From positions 1 to 34,065 of the forward strand of contig JAUYBK010000070.1 in NCBI GenBank assembly GCA_030693105.1: 34,065 bases of DNA. The letters are read 5' to 3'. The stretch comes from Methanobacteriaceae archaeon (lineage in GTDB: Archaea > Methanobacteriota > Methanobacteria > Methanobacteriales > Methanobacteriaceae). Within the stretch, counting starts at the first letter, position 1, and each line of letters starts with the position of its first letter. The position numbers and the translations under genes were made by a program. Of the stretch, positions 8,146 to 22,522 are shown piece by piece. Below the pieces are notes generated by a model that saw only the letters and a program-made list of their open reading frames with translations, had not been told where the DNA came from and searched no databases.

Positions 8146-9126
8146 CTAAGCAAGTATGAATATTCTAAATATTGCATAAACCAGGTAGGTTATTAATAAT
8201 ATTAAGCCACCCACCCTATTTAATTTCATGTTGCCGGTCTTGATGAGCACCATGAGCAGTACGGTAACAATAATCATTACCGGTGCATCGAAGGTTAAAG
8301 AAAGCCTTTCCACTGGAAAGCCTAATAGGAGCGCGGGAATTCCAATACCAATGAGAATATTGAAGGTGTTACTTCCCAGCACGGTTCCAATGGAAAGATC
8401 ATGTAATCCTTTCATTGCGGAGGATAAGGTAACCACCAGTTCCGGAATGCTGGTACCAATGGCCAGAGTAAAAAGCCCCATGATCATCTCGGGTATCCCG
8501 GCTAGGCGGGCCAGTTCCACTCCACTGTAGACCAATAGTCTACAACCAACTATGAGGCCCAATAACCCTAAAACTGTCAATCCAACGGTTTTTTTGTTAA
8601 TAGCACCTTTTTTTTGTTTAAGGGAGTTCTCAAGATTTTTATCGGTTTTAGTATTATCTTTACTATATTTCCTTTGGGCTTTTATTAAAAGCCATAAATA
8701 AACACAATAGGCTGCAATCATAATCAGAGCTGCAATCCAGTTTATATAACCAAACATCATGAAAAATATGAGAATTAACCCCGTACTTAAAGTCATGAGC
8801 CAGTTCCGGGTCAATCCCTCTTTATTAGTACCAATTACGCCAGCCACCGTAGCAGAAATACCTAGTATACCCGCAATGTTCCAGATGTTAGAACCAATAA
8901 CGGTGCCTACACCGATTTCTGTACTACCAGACAAAGACGCTATCAAAGCTGAACCAAACTCAGGGAGGGATGTTCCAATAGCAGAAGCAGTTACCCCCAG
9001 AATTATCTGCGATATTCCTAGAACCCCACCAATTTCCACTAAATGATCCACAAATAGGTTGGCAGATTTAATCACTATGAGCAGTGAGAAAACTAATGCC
9101 CCTATAAGAATGATTAATTCAAACAA
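8146..9126 (-). CDS. Sodium/calcium exchanger family membrane protein (CaCA antiporter)
   Basis: A cation antiporter of 326 residues with about ten membrane segments and the two inverted alpha repeats of the family. Repeat one has GTSLPEF near residue 52 and GTVIGSNIWN near 78; repeat two has GTSIPEL near 223 and GTVLGSNTFN near 248. A lysine-rich loop of about 25 residues separates the halves. The start is TTG 9126, directly after GGTGAT, and a TATA box (ACTATATAAG, 9159-9168 on the minus strand) implies a very short leader. The ion specificity (Na+/Ca2+ or H+/Ca2+) cannot be read from the sequence. It is followed by a UspA gene. Confidence 0.9.
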   Translation of the reverse strand: MFELIILIGALVFSLLIVIKSANLFVDHLVEIGGVLGISQIILGVTASAIGTSLPEFGSALIASLSGSTEIGVGTVIGSNIWNIAGILGISATVAGVIGTNKEGLTRNWLMTLSTGLILIFFMMFGYINWIAALIMIAAYCVYLWLLIKAQRKYSKDNTKTDKNLENSLKQKKGAINKKTVGLTVLGLLGLIVGCRLLVYSGVELARLAGIPEMIMGLFTLAIGTSIPELVVTLSSAMKGLHDLSIGTVLGSNTFNILIGIGIPALLLGFPVERLSLTFDAPVMIIVTVLLMVLIKTGNMKLNRVGGLILLITYLVYAIFRIFILA

Positions 9127-9158
9127 ATTATCACCGGAAGTATGTTTCCTTTTAACCC

Positions 9159-9168
9159 TTATATAGTT
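9159..9168 (-). promoter_or_regulatory. TATA box for antiporter-uspA operon
   Basis: ACTATATAAG on the minus strand, about 33 nt upstream of the TTG start at 9126; the predicted transcript start is near 9138, just before the GGTGAT ribosome site. The rest of 9169-9336 is AT-rich with no gene seen. Confidence 0.5.
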
Positions 9169-9336
9169 TTTCCATTATCATAATTTTAGAGGAATGAACT
9201 CTTTTAATTGACCAAAACATAAATATTTATCCCCTATTTTAATAATTTTCAAAATTAGCAACATTTTATGGAAAAAATGACCAATATAACTAATTTATTT
9301 TAAAATTAAGTATAAAAAAAGAAAAAAAATGGATTT

Positions 9337-9351
9337 CTAAGGCCAGTGGCC

Positions 9352-9355
<4 letters not shown>
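9337..9355 (-). terminator. Hairpin terminator of the mtr operon, containing the mtrH stop codon
   Basis: A perfect 8-bp stem, CTAAGGCC (9337-9344) and GGCCTTAG (9348-9355), with a 3-nt loop. On the minus strand it is followed, after a few bases, by two T-rich runs (9311-9329). The mtrH TAA (9352-9354) is inside the stem. Confidence 0.8.
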
Positions 9356-10284
<929 letters not shown>

Positions 10285-10295
10285 TTGTAAACCTC

Positions 10296-10550
10296 CTAGA
10301 CTCCTCCAAAGGTGGAGAGGATTGCTCCTACTTTGACCACATTGAATGCCACGAACAGGATTATTAGTCCTATTATTATTCCGTACAAAATACCAATATC
10401 CCTACCTACTTGCTGACCTAATCTCTGGTTCATTTCACCCCAGGTGAATCCAACCTTTTCGTCCATCTCGTCTAACCTTTCGTTAGCTTTGTTGAACTCG
10501 TCTGCAGGGACAATAATACGAGGTACAACGGTTTTTTCTTCGTCGGCCAT
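10296..10550 (-). CDS. mtrG: Tetrahydromethanopterin S-methyltransferase subunit G
   Basis: A small 84-residue subunit of the sodium-pumping methyltransferase. A soluble charged N-terminal part (NKANERLDEMDEKVGF) is followed by one membrane helix (GIIIGLIILFVAFNVVKVGA, residues 57-76). It lies 11 nt before mtrH and 3 nt after mtrF. The ribosome site is a weak GGGGGG. Confidence 0.95.
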   Translation of the reverse strand: MADEEKTVVPRIIVPADEFNKANERLDEMDEKVGFTWGEMNQRLGQQVGRDIGILYGIIIGLIILFVAFNVVKVGAILSTFGGV

Positions 10551-10553
10551 AAT

Positions 10554-10757
10554 TTAAGCCCCCCTCATTAATACCCATATAACAGGAAGACCTACCAGAA
10601 GTGCTGCCAAGATGAAGCCCAGTGCCATACCATATATCCTGGTGGCGATGAGCCCAGCGAACAGCCTTTGGTCTCTTCCAATCAAACCGGCTCGGTATTT
10701 TACATCTGCTGCTGTTTTTCTTATGCCTCGAATATTAGGTTTATTTGATATTAACAT
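10554..10757 (-). CDS. mtrF: Tetrahydromethanopterin S-methyltransferase subunit F
   Basis: A 67-residue subunit with a basic N-terminal half (RGIRKTAADVKYRAGLIGRD) and one C-terminal membrane helix (GMALGFILAALLVGLPVIWV). In some methanogens the N-terminal half of MtrF resembles part of MtrA. Position between mtrA and mtrG and length agree with the family. GGGGG precedes the ATG. Confidence 0.95.
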   Translation of the reverse strand: MLISNKPNIRGIRKTAADVKYRAGLIGRDQRLFAGLIATRIYGMALGFILAALLVGLPVIWVLMRGA

Positions 10758-10770
10758 CTAAAAAACCCCC

Positions 10771-11808
<1,038 letters not shown>

Positions 11809-11820
11809 CTTGATTCCTCC

Positions 11821-12633
11821 TTAGTGTTCCTCCTCTTTAGGCCACATCCCACCCCATTCCATGGAGGCTGCTTCTTCTTTTGAGGCTTCTAAGAAGGCTC
11901 TAATGGATATGAACCAGGCGATGGCACCGATGATGGTAATTACCCACCATGAGTTGTTGAATCCCATTGCTAAGAGTCCCACTATGGTCATGGATATGAA
12001 ACCTGTGGATGCTGCCAGTTTGAGAGTTCTGACCCGATTTTCTTGGGGTCCTAAACAGGCGTTGAATGGGTGTTGGATAGCCATGGTACACATTATGAAG
12101 AGCAGTGCTATGAATCCAGTGGATACCACTGATTTCAAGATAGCGGGCATGGCTAAGCTTCCAGCAATGGCTGCTGAAAATCCTAGGACCGCTATTGAAG
12201 CAGCTCCGGCCAGTTCCATTGTACCGGTAACCAGGACAGGAATCTTCATTCCTACAATCTTTTTACCTACCAGGGCCACTATTCCACCTAATATAACAGC
12301 CAGAACTATTCCCATTAAAGGTGCTAATAGAACGTAGGCTGGGCCTATCATTACACCACCGGCCAGACCAGCCAAGACACCTATGATGGCTATGGCCAGT
12401 GACATGTAACCAATGGAAGGTACACCAGTACCTAAACCGTAACTGGCTACTCGGGCTATGGCGTCTGCGCCCCAAATTATTCCACAAACAGCTCCTAATG
12501 CAGCTAAGAGTGGTCCTAATATAGGGTTAAATGGTGTGGCGTAAATACCTATAATTCCGCCTATTACTCCCAATGCTAAAATCTTTTTAGGGTCGACTGC
12601 GGATACACCGCCTCCACCTGCTGCTACTGACAT
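11821..12633 (-). CDS. mtrC: Tetrahydromethanopterin S-methyltransferase subunit C
   Basis: One of the three polytopic membrane subunits (C, D, E) that form the sodium-translocating part of Mtr. The 270 residues have about seven to eight glycine- and alanine-rich helices, a conserved FNPILGPLLAALGAVCGIIWGAD stretch near residue 33-55, and HPFNACLGPQENRVRTLKLA near 188-207. The ATG overlaps the mtrD stop by one base (TAATG). AAGGAGGTG precedes the start. Confidence 0.96.
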   Translation of the reverse strand: MSVAAGGGGVSAVDPKKILALGVIGGIIGIYATPFNPILGPLLAALGAVCGIIWGADAIARVASYGLGTGVPSIGYMSLAIAIIGVLAGLAGGVMIGPAYVLLAPLMGIVLAVILGGIVALVGKKIVGMKIPVLVTGTMELAGAASIAVLGFSAAIAGSLAMPAILKSVVSTGFIALLFIMCTMAIQHPFNACLGPQENRVRTLKLAASTGFISMTIVGLLAMGFNNSWWVITIIGAIAWFISIRAFLEASKEEAASMEWGGMWPKEEEH

Positions 12634-13358
12634 TAGAAGACACCTCCTTCAAGTAGTAATACTCCGATTAATCCAGTCACCAGGGATACTACCAGACATG
12701 CTAAAGCTCCCTTGGGAATCCTTTTGAATTTAGGGTCGTGGAAACCTTCGATAGTTCCTCCTATGTTGTAGGATGCTACCACCGCGTTGATAAAGAACAA
12801 GCCTAGGGCAAATATTCCGGCAACCATGGCGGCAACTATGGAAGTTTGTCCAGCCACCAGTGGAGCGTAAGCAGGTAAGGTGACCAGTGATTCGTAGACC
12901 GCCCAGTAGGCCAGTCCACCACCAATTCCACCTAAAAGTCCACCTATTACTCCACTTACGTAACATACGGTGGGTATACCGTGTCCTTCCGTACCGGGGG
13001 TTACGTATTTGTCTTGATTATATCCAGTTATGGGGTCGGTATTCACTTTTGCTGATGCAGGTACAATTCCTACACCCCATACGTATACCCAGTTACCTAC
13101 CAGCATGGTTACGGCCATCATTAAAGCTGCACCAACAGCTCCTGCGGCTAAGATTAACCATAGTGGAGATCCGGTCATGGCTGCGGCTGTGATAAGTCCG
13201 GTCATACCGCTTCCTGCAGCGAGCATGGCGGTACCGGTTCCAACACCTGTTGCTGTGGCTATAGCTGCTGGAGCACCACCCACTGGTATGAAGTGTACAC
13301 CTCCACCAATGAGGATACCCGCGGCTGTTACAGCCCCGATCATTATTAATGGGTCCAT
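12633..13358 (-). CDS. mtrD: Tetrahydromethanopterin S-methyltransferase subunit D
   Basis: A 241-residue polytopic membrane subunit of Mtr, with GVHFIPVGGAPAAIATATGVG near residues 20-40 and the hydrophilic loop NTDPITGYNQDKYVTPGTEG near 107-126 before further helices. Glycine-rich helices fit sodium translocation. AAGGAGG is placed before the ATG, and the gene shares one base with mtrC. Confidence 0.96.
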   Translation of the reverse strand: MDPLIMIGAVTAAGILIGGGVHFIPVGGAPAAIATATGVGTGTAMLAAGSGMTGLITAAAMTGSPLWLILAAGAVGAALMMAVTMLVGNWVYVWGVGIVPASAKVNTDPITGYNQDKYVTPGTEGHGIPTVCYVSGVIGGLLGGIGGGLAYWAVYESLVTLPAYAPLVAGQTSIVAAMVAGIFALGLFFINAVVASYNIGGTIEGFHDPKFKRIPKGALACLVVSLVTGLIGVLLLEGGVF

Positions 13359-13370
13359 TATAAAACCTCC

Positions 13371-14252
13371 TTACTCATTGTATGGTCCATATTTGTTTCT
13401 GGCAAATACTTCGACTCGGTTGTTGATGTAGATCAATAGTAAGATTATCACTGCAGTGACCAGCACACCTCCCGCAGCTCCGAAGACGATTGTTGCCCAG
13501 AAGCTAAGGAATACTATTAATCCAAAACAGAATCCTGTAACTGGTCCACCAAACTTGGCACAGAAGTAAACAACATCTATTGAGTTCCGGGCACCAAGTT
13601 CGGCGTTTCTTGTTATGTCACCGTGAATTGCAACTGGAATACCTCCACCGAAGGGGTAAGTCTGGTATTCTCTTTCAGCACCGTAGTGAACGTCACCAGT
13701 GGATGAGCCTATGGCACCGATGGTTATACCCCACAGAACTGCCAGCAAAGGCAGAGCGAATGGGTGATTAAAGCCAGTTATGGGTAATGTCATCAGGTAT
13801 GATAATCCTACTATACAGAACGTTGCGATAAATCCGTGGCCAGCTATTGGTCCTAAGTGTTGGGTAACCACATCCAGGAATACCGGTTGGTTAAATTGTG
13901 CTTGACTTACGATCCGTCCCAAGTGGGAAGTAGTGGCGAAAGCCGCGTGGACTAGAGCTGCTATGGCGGCACCTGAAGCAATTGACAGTATAACAGGTAA
14001 ATTTAATGCTCCAATGAAAACGAATGCGAGTGAACCTGCTATTCCTGCAAGTGTACCCATTTGTACGGGTTCACCAGAAATAGCCTTGTTGAACATTCTG
14101 TGAAGGTTGCCCATCTGGGGTGCTAGTTGTACCTGGGAGTTGGGGTTACTCATAGATCCAACATCAGATTCCAGGTCCTCTGCGGCACCAGCAATGGTAG
14201 CAGCAGCGCCAATAAGAGCAACAACACCTAATCCTGCTATCATAGGGTCCAT
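13371..14252 (-). CDS. mtrE: Tetrahydromethanopterin S-methyltransferase subunit E
   Basis: The first gene of the mtr operon encodes a 293-residue polytopic membrane subunit. Visible landmarks are a cytoplasmic-type N-terminal region (DLESDVGSMSNPNSQVQLAP), the loop GSSTGDVHYGAEREYQTYPF near residues 185-204, and a last pair of helices before NNRVEVFARNKYGPYNE. AAAGGAGG lies 6 nt before the ATG. The start is only about 35 nt past the mcrA terminator hairpin and I see no separate TATA box there, so the operon probably depends partly on readthrough from mcr. Confidence 0.96.
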   Translation of the reverse strand: MDPMIAGLGVVALIGAAATIAGAAEDLESDVGSMSNPNSQVQLAPQMGNLHRMFNKAISGEPVQMGTLAGIAGSLAFVFIGALNLPVILSIASGAAIAALVHAAFATTSHLGRIVSQAQFNQPVFLDVVTQHLGPIAGHGFIATFCIVGLSYLMTLPITGFNHPFALPLLAVLWGITIGAIGSSTGDVHYGAEREYQTYPFGGGIPVAIHGDITRNAELGARNSIDVVYFCAKFGGPVTGFCFGLIVFLSFWATIVFGAAGGVLVTAVIILLLIYINNRVEVFARNKYGPYNE

Positions 14253-14287
14253 ATAATTTCCTCCTTTTTTTTAAATAAATAAAAAAA

Positions 14288-14306
14288 AATAGGTGTTTGG
14301 TAACAC

Positions 14307-14311
<5 letters not shown>
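14288..14311 (-). terminator. Hairpin terminator of the mcr operon, containing the mcrA stop codon
   Basis: A perfect 10-bp stem (14288-14297 with 14302-14311) and a tetraloop, followed on the minus strand by nine T and more T-rich sequence (14270-14290). The mcrA TAG (14307-14309) is inside the 5' arm. It lies between mcrA and mtrE, so it probably sets the mcr:mtr transcript ratio. Confidence 0.85.
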
Positions 14312-15959
<1,648 letters not shown>

Positions 15960-15971
15960 TTTTTTCACCTC

Positions 15972-16721
15972 TTATTCGGGCATGAACCCGCCCTGAGATC
16001 GGGATACGTGTATTCTCTGCAGTACTTCTACTGCGTCAGCATCGTCCCGGTACGCTTCACCATCTTTACGGTAAATGGTGGTCTTATCTTTAAGGGTGGC
16101 TTCGTCCAGTGGTTCTCCCATTACGATTGGTTCATCCAATTCATCACCAATCTGGTTTTTGACAGCTTCCACTTTACCGGTGGACTTGTTCATGACAAGC
16201 CTTCGAAGCATGTCGAACATCATACCGTCTTCATCTAACCTGAGGGAGTGACCGTGTACAGTCTTACCCCTGATTCCAGTACGGCCAGGGTCAAACCATT
16301 CGGTTTCTAAAAGTTCCTTGGAGTATTTTTCCAGGTCCCTTTCTCTGGTTTCCAGAATCTGTCGTCCAGAGAGAGTACCGGCGTCGGCTCCACGGAACCT
16401 GCACAGGTATGATCTGGACCTCACGAATGGGTGGGCTGGAGCAAAGTACATCGAGTCGGTAAATTGTATATATCGGACTCGGTCACCAGCTTTTGCACCG
16501 TCTAGTGGCGCCACCATTTCTCGAATGGCGTCGTCTGGTTCATCCATCTCTTCTAGAGGTGGGTGTACACTGGGGTATTCCTCACCGGGGGCCCGGTGTC
16601 CCAGAATGTTCACTACATCCTCGTCGGAGATTTCCCTGAGCTTTTCTAATTCGTAGTCAGGGTTACTAAAATTTCTTCGGTTTTGAGCAACCTTAGTTGT
16701 TCCAGGATAATATTGTGCCAT
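15972..16721 (-). CDS. mcrG: Methyl-coenzyme M reductase subunit gamma
   Basis: The gamma subunit of the alpha2-beta2-gamma2 Mcr hexamer. With ATG 16721 it is 249 residues (MAQYYPGTTKVAQNRRNF), the length of the characterised enzyme. Conserved blocks are GHRAPGEEYPSVHPPLEEMD, RYIQFTDSMYFAPAHPFVRS and VHGHSLRLDEDGMMFDMLRR. An earlier ATG at 16727 is only 3 nt from the AGGAGG core and overlaps the mcrC stop (ATGA); the second ATG is better spaced at 9 nt. It lies 3 nt after mcrC. Confidence 0.98.
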   Translation of the reverse strand: MAQYYPGTTKVAQNRRNFSNPDYELEKLREISDEDVVNILGHRAPGEEYPSVHPPLEEMDEPDDAIREMVAPLDGAKAGDRVRYIQFTDSMYFAPAHPFVRSRSYLCRFRGADAGTLSGRQILETRERDLEKYSKELLETEWFDPGRTGIRGKTVHGHSLRLDEDGMMFDMLRRLVMNKSTGKVEAVKNQIGDELDEPIVMGEPLDEATLKDKTTIYRKDGEAYRDDADAVEVLQRIHVSRSQGGFMPE

Positions 16722-16723
16722 AT

Positions 16724-17320
<597 letters not shown>

Positions 17321-17322
17321 GT

Positions 17323-17760
17323 TTACTTGTCCTTTTTGATTATTTTAGCTCTTTCGCTTAGTTGTGCGTTTTGATCAGTTAAACCGACCATTTCATTAGG
17401 TATGTCCTTGAGTTCGTCCCCGTATTTTATTCCATCGGAGACGGTTTTTTGTTTCCTTATAAAGGTTCCAACGTGTACGTTGAAGCCGTGTGGAAGGTTC
17501 TCCTTGCAAATCTCTTTAACTTCTTCTATGGTCTCTTCTTCCTCAATTTCTAAAAGAACTCGGCCTGTTTTAACTTGCAGGTCTACCTTTTCACCTTTAA
17601 CCATAATAGTTCGGCGATCAGAGTGTCCTTGTTCAGTGGGAGGAAGTCTAGGTCCATGTACAACCATCCGTTTAACACCGTCCAGGTCTTCGAGGTCGTT
17701 TAACAACTTCTCAGTGGTATCGGCGCCTAATAATCTGTGTGGAAATATTTCGATGTCCAT
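17323..17760 (-). CDS. mcrD: Methyl-coenzyme M reductase operon protein D
   Basis: A 145-residue protein that associates with Mcr; a role in assembly or F430 delivery is proposed in the literature but not settled. It begins MDIEIFPHRLLGADTTEKLL, with a compact alpha/beta pattern and PPTEQGHSDRRTIMVKGE near the middle. The ribosome site is poor: GGGGGT is about 13 nt from the ATG, which could keep McrD below the structural subunits. It lies 33 nt after mcrB. Confidence 0.96.
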   Translation of the reverse strand: MDIEIFPHRLLGADTTEKLLNDLEDLDGVKRMVVHGPRLPPTEQGHSDRRTIMVKGEKVDLQVKTGRVLLEIEEEETIEEVKEICKENLPHGFNVHVGTFIRKQKTVSDGIKYGDELKDIPNEMVGLTDQNAQLSERAKIIKKDK

Positions 17761-17793
17761 TTATTTATTTACCCCCAAATTTGGATTTTTTCT

Positions 17794-19126
<1,333 letters not shown>

Positions 19127-19174
19127 ATTTCCCTCCTACATATTACTTGTATACCAATTCTTCGCACCAAATCG

Positions 19175-19201
19175 AAAAAACGCAGAAAAAATCTGCTTTT
19201 T
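19175..19201 (-). promoter_or_regulatory. Terminator-like hairpin in the mcr leader
   Basis: In the untranslated leader, 50 nt before mcrB, the minus strand reads AAAAAGCAGA, five T, TCTGC, then G and six T. The GCAGA/TCTGC stem can extend by A-T pairs with one bulged G. A stem followed by oligo-T resembles an intrinsic terminator and may act as an attenuator. Function is inferred. Confidence 0.5.
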
Positions 19202-19202
19202 C

Positions 19203-19216
19203 AGGACATATGCCCT
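19203..19216. repeat. Near-perfect palindrome in the mcr leader
   Basis: AGGACATATGCCCT on the plus strand: 12 of 14 positions are self-complementary and the remaining pair can form G-U in RNA on the minus strand. It lies between the presumed transcript start and the leader hairpin. It may be a regulator site or RNA structure. Confidence 0.4.
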
Positions 19217-19245
19217 CTTTAGTACTTTTTGATATACGACCTTCA

Positions 19246-19266
19246 ATCTCTCAGAGATATATTATT
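19246..19266 (-). promoter_or_regulatory. mcr promoter with palindromic operator candidate
   Basis: The minus strand has AATAATATATC (19256-19266), a TATA box predicting a start near 19235 and a leader of about 110 nt. A perfect 6+1+6 palindrome, ATCTCT-C-AGAGAT on the plus strand (19246-19258), overlaps the downstream edge of the box. A second weaker TATA-like element, GTATATC, is near 19230-19236. Confidence 0.55.
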
Positions 19267-19292
19267 AAAGTTTCTTTTTGATCCAAGTAGAA

Positions 19293-19387
19293 AGATTTAT
19301 ATGTAGACACAATCCAGGGTTTCACCCCGTAGTTAACCAAGCGATCTTTATAAAAAACCACCAAAAAATCACTTATTTTATATATAT
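19293..19387 (+). promoter_or_regulatory. mmp10 promoter region
   Basis: Two plus-strand TATA-like boxes are seen: ATTTATATG (about 19295-19303) and TTTATAAAA (about 19347-19355). The second predicts a start near 19376, only about 12 nt before the ATG. There is no Shine-Dalgarno sequence, so the transcript is probably leaderless or nearly so. The TATATATATATG run touching the ATG is too close to be its promoter. Confidence 0.45.
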
Positions 19388-20656
19388 ATGGACATAGTAG
19401 ATAGCACGCAAATAATTGCAGACGTAGGTGGAATACCCGGTAAAAACTGTCGGGGCTTCTGTAAATACTGTTATTTTAGAAAAGTGACAGGTGAAGATCC
19501 TTTGGGGTGCAGAAATTGCTTGCCCGGCAGAGTGGGTTGTGAAAGTTGTACCAATGGGATCCGGGAAAATAAAAACGAATTTTTACCCCCCTTTCTGGTT
19601 TTAGGATCATTGCAAAACTCGTTGATGATGGGTAACTATCATGATAACGATTTAAAGATCAACATCAGTGGTGGTGGAGATTTAAGCTGCTACCCCCACC
19701 TTTTAGACCTCACTTCTGCCATTTCACAGTGGAATATTCCTATCCATCTGGGTTACACCAGTGGAAAAGGTATTGATGACCCCCAAATGGCCCGAGACCT
19801 CTTATCCCACGGAGTTGAAGAAGTAACTTTCACTGTGTTTTCAACCAATTCTAACCTCCGGAAGAAATGGATGAGCGACCCTACCCCTCAAGAATCTCTA
19901 GAGGCCTTAAAAATTTTCTGCGAAGGATCCCAAGTCCACGCTGCAGCAGTTCTAGTGCCGGGAGTTAACGATGGGGAAGAATTACGGAAGACTTGTCAGG
20001 ACCTGGAAGAATGGGGTGCCCGTGCATTGATACTGATGCGGTTCGCCAACTATCGTGACCAGGGACTTATACTTGGCAATGAACCCCTTATAGACGGATT
20101 AGAACCCCACCACGTCCCGGAATTTGATCAACTGGTGCGGGAGATAGATAAGGACTTTAATCTGCGGGTTACCGGGACTCCCGTTTGTGATCCTGAAAAT
20201 GACTCACCCTTTGCACTGGTTTTAGAAAAAAATCATAAGTATCTGAATATATTATCAGAAGTAGTTTCTGAGGCCACTGTAGTTTCTGGTCGGATATCTG
20301 CTCCCTACCTAGAACGGGTATTCGAACTTATTGGGGCATCGAACCTGGTAAACGTGGTTCCAGTAGAACAGGATATAAGCTGTCTCATTACGGAATACGA
20401 TTTGGAAAACCTGGACCTTAAAGATCTAAAAGAAACTGTTTTAATACCTGGCCGGGCCTTTGTACACTATAAAAGGGCTGAAGAGATTCTAACCCGCGAT
20501 GGGGTAGATAGAATAGTGGCCCGTGGCCCAGAAAAGCTCACCGTTGATGGTGAGATGAGTGGTACCCTGAGCCGAGAAGACGTTTTGAAAAAGGAGTTAA
20601 TAGGCTTTGAAGATCTGATTGAAGCCATAAATTTCTTTGGAGTCAGGAAGAAATAA
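19388..20656 (+). CDS. mmp10: Methanogenesis marker protein 10, McrA arginine methyltransferase (B12-dependent radical SAM)
   Basis: Mmp10 installs the C-methyl group on the active-site arginine of McrA (Arg271 here). The 422 residues begin near ADVGGIPGKNCRGFCKYCYF: C21, C25 and C28 form the radical-SAM CxxxCxxC motif. Four more cysteines follow (C41, C44, C51, C54), likely binding a second metal centre. SAM-binding glycine segments include NISGGGDLSC near residue 96. No ribosome site precedes the ATG. It is transcribed away from the mcr operon that encodes its substrate and converges with the DUF134 gene, leaving 24 nt. Confidence 0.93.
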   Translation: MDIVDSTQIIADVGGIPGKNCRGFCKYCYFRKVTGEDPLGCRNCLPGRVGCESCTNGIRENKNEFLPPFLVLGSLQNSLMMGNYHDNDLKINISGGGDLSCYPHLLDLTSAISQWNIPIHLGYTSGKGIDDPQMARDLLSHGVEEVTFTVFSTNSNLRKKWMSDPTPQESLEALKIFCEGSQVHAAAVLVPGVNDGEELRKTCQDLEEWGARALILMRFANYRDQGLILGNEPLIDGLEPHHVPEFDQLVREIDKDFNLRVTGTPVCDPENDSPFALVLEKNHKYLNILSEVVSEATVVSGRISAPYLERVFELIGASNLVNVVPVEQDISCLITEYDLENLDLKDLKETVLIPGRAFVHYKRAEEILTRDGVDRIVARGPEKLTVDGEMSGTLSREDVLKKELIGFEDLIEAINFFGVRKK

Positions 20657-20680
20657 TAAAATTCTAATGCGTTACGGAGT

Positions 20681-21315
<635 letters not shown>

Positions 21316-21383
21316 TTCCCATTATTTGAAATGACAGAGAAAATAATACTAAAAAAATCCATTATAAAATAAATCATTGGAAA

Positions 21384-22460
21384 TTAATTATCATTTTTAA
21401 GATTTAAGAGAGTTATTTCACACCGGGATCCCCACCTCATTGGCGGCCCCCAAGTACCAGTGCCCGGGGAAACGTGGAGGGAAGAACTACCCAACTGGTA
21501 GAATCCCCCCAGATAGGGGAATCTTAAGCGGACCAGGAGGTTGAAGGGAAAGAACTGGCCGTCGTGGGTGTGGCCCGAAAGCTGCAAATCAACACCGGCA
21601 TCTTTTGCCACCACAAAATCATCGGGTAAATGATATAATAATACCGTTGGCTTATCACTATCAATTTTCAGAGATTCCAGAGTCTTTTTAAGATGCCCAC
21701 TTCTATAGGAATAGTCCACTCCCACGATCTGGAGTCCGGCCCATTGGACTACTTTGTTCCGGAGTAGCTGAATTTTAGTGAGAGAAATAGCATTAAAAAC
21801 CTCATTTAAGCCCTGAAAATAGTCGTGATTACCAGGTGTAAAAAATACGGGGGATTCAAATTTATTTAAAGCCGTTATAATGTTTTCATTTATTCTTGAA
21901 CTGCCATCAAATAAATCTCCAGTTATGAATAGTACGTCTGGATTTAACTGGTTGCATTTAGAAACCACGTTCTCCAAGTAGGATGAATTACGTATAGGGC
22001 CCAGGTGAACATCACTCAACTGCACCACCCGAATTTCTTTATTTAAACCAGGTATAATAACATCAGATTCTTTTACATTTATTTTAAATGCATTGAAAAT
22101 GGAATAACCACTTACCAGAATAGTGATGGTAACAATAATCGCTCCGGCCACCATGCTTGGAATTTTAAAGAACACCGACAGTAGCTGGTATATTATTATA
22201 CCCCAGAGTAGGAAGAAAGCCACCCCTACCCACGATGAAGCCAGGGTGTAAAAGAAGCCACTAAATCTGTTGGATAGACTAAGTTCTAAGATGGCTGCAA
22301 CAGGGTATAATATGGACATCGAAACTACCAACAGGTAAAAATCTCCATTTTGGGGAAGAACAAATAAGTTTCCCAGCACGTGGAATATATAGTAATTAAG
22401 GGCCAGAAGCCCCAAAAAGAACACTGAAACAAAGCCAATAAGTTGTAAAAACCTTTTCAT
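21384..22460 (-). CDS. Membrane-anchored calcineurin-like metallophosphoesterase
   Basis: A 358-residue protein with four N-terminal membrane helices (about residues 5-30, 42-62, 70-98 and 103-125) and a catalytic domain. The metal-binding motifs are all present: LSDVHLG near 148, TGDLFDG near 180, GNHDYF near 212, LLYHLP near 267 and SGHTHDGQFFP near 292. It resembles the YkuE/YaeI family, whose members act on lipids or phosphoesters; the substrate here is unknown. GAGG precedes the ATG. It follows mmp7 by 62 nt on the same strand, but a functional link is not evident. Confidence 0.88.
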   Translation of the reverse strand: MKRFLQLIGFVSVFFLGLLALNYYIFHVLGNLFVLPQNGDFYLLVVSMSILYPVAAILELSLSNRFSGFFYTLASSWVGVAFFLLWGIIIYQLLSVFFKIPSMVAGAIIVTITILVSGYSIFNAFKINVKESDVIIPGLNKEIRVVQLSDVHLGPIRNSSYLENVVSKCNQLNPDVLFITGDLFDGSSRINENIITALNKFESPVFFTPGNHDYFQGLNEVFNAISLTKIQLLRNKVVQWAGLQIVGVDYSYRSGHLKKTLESLKIDSDKPTVLLYHLPDDFVVAKDAGVDLQLSGHTHDGQFFPFNLLVRLRFPYLGGFYQLGSSSLHVSPGTGTWGPPMRWGSRCEITLLNLKNDN

Positions 22461-22522
22461 AAGGAGTTCCTCAATGGAGGGTATACTAAAAAATTTCTGA
22501 CTCCTTTAAAATACTTTTATCA

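Noticed and set aside
11861..12337. 158-codon open frame on the plus strand opposite mtrC
   Set aside because: A shadow of the alanine- and glycine-rich membrane gene mtrC; similar shadows occur opposite mtrD and mcrB.
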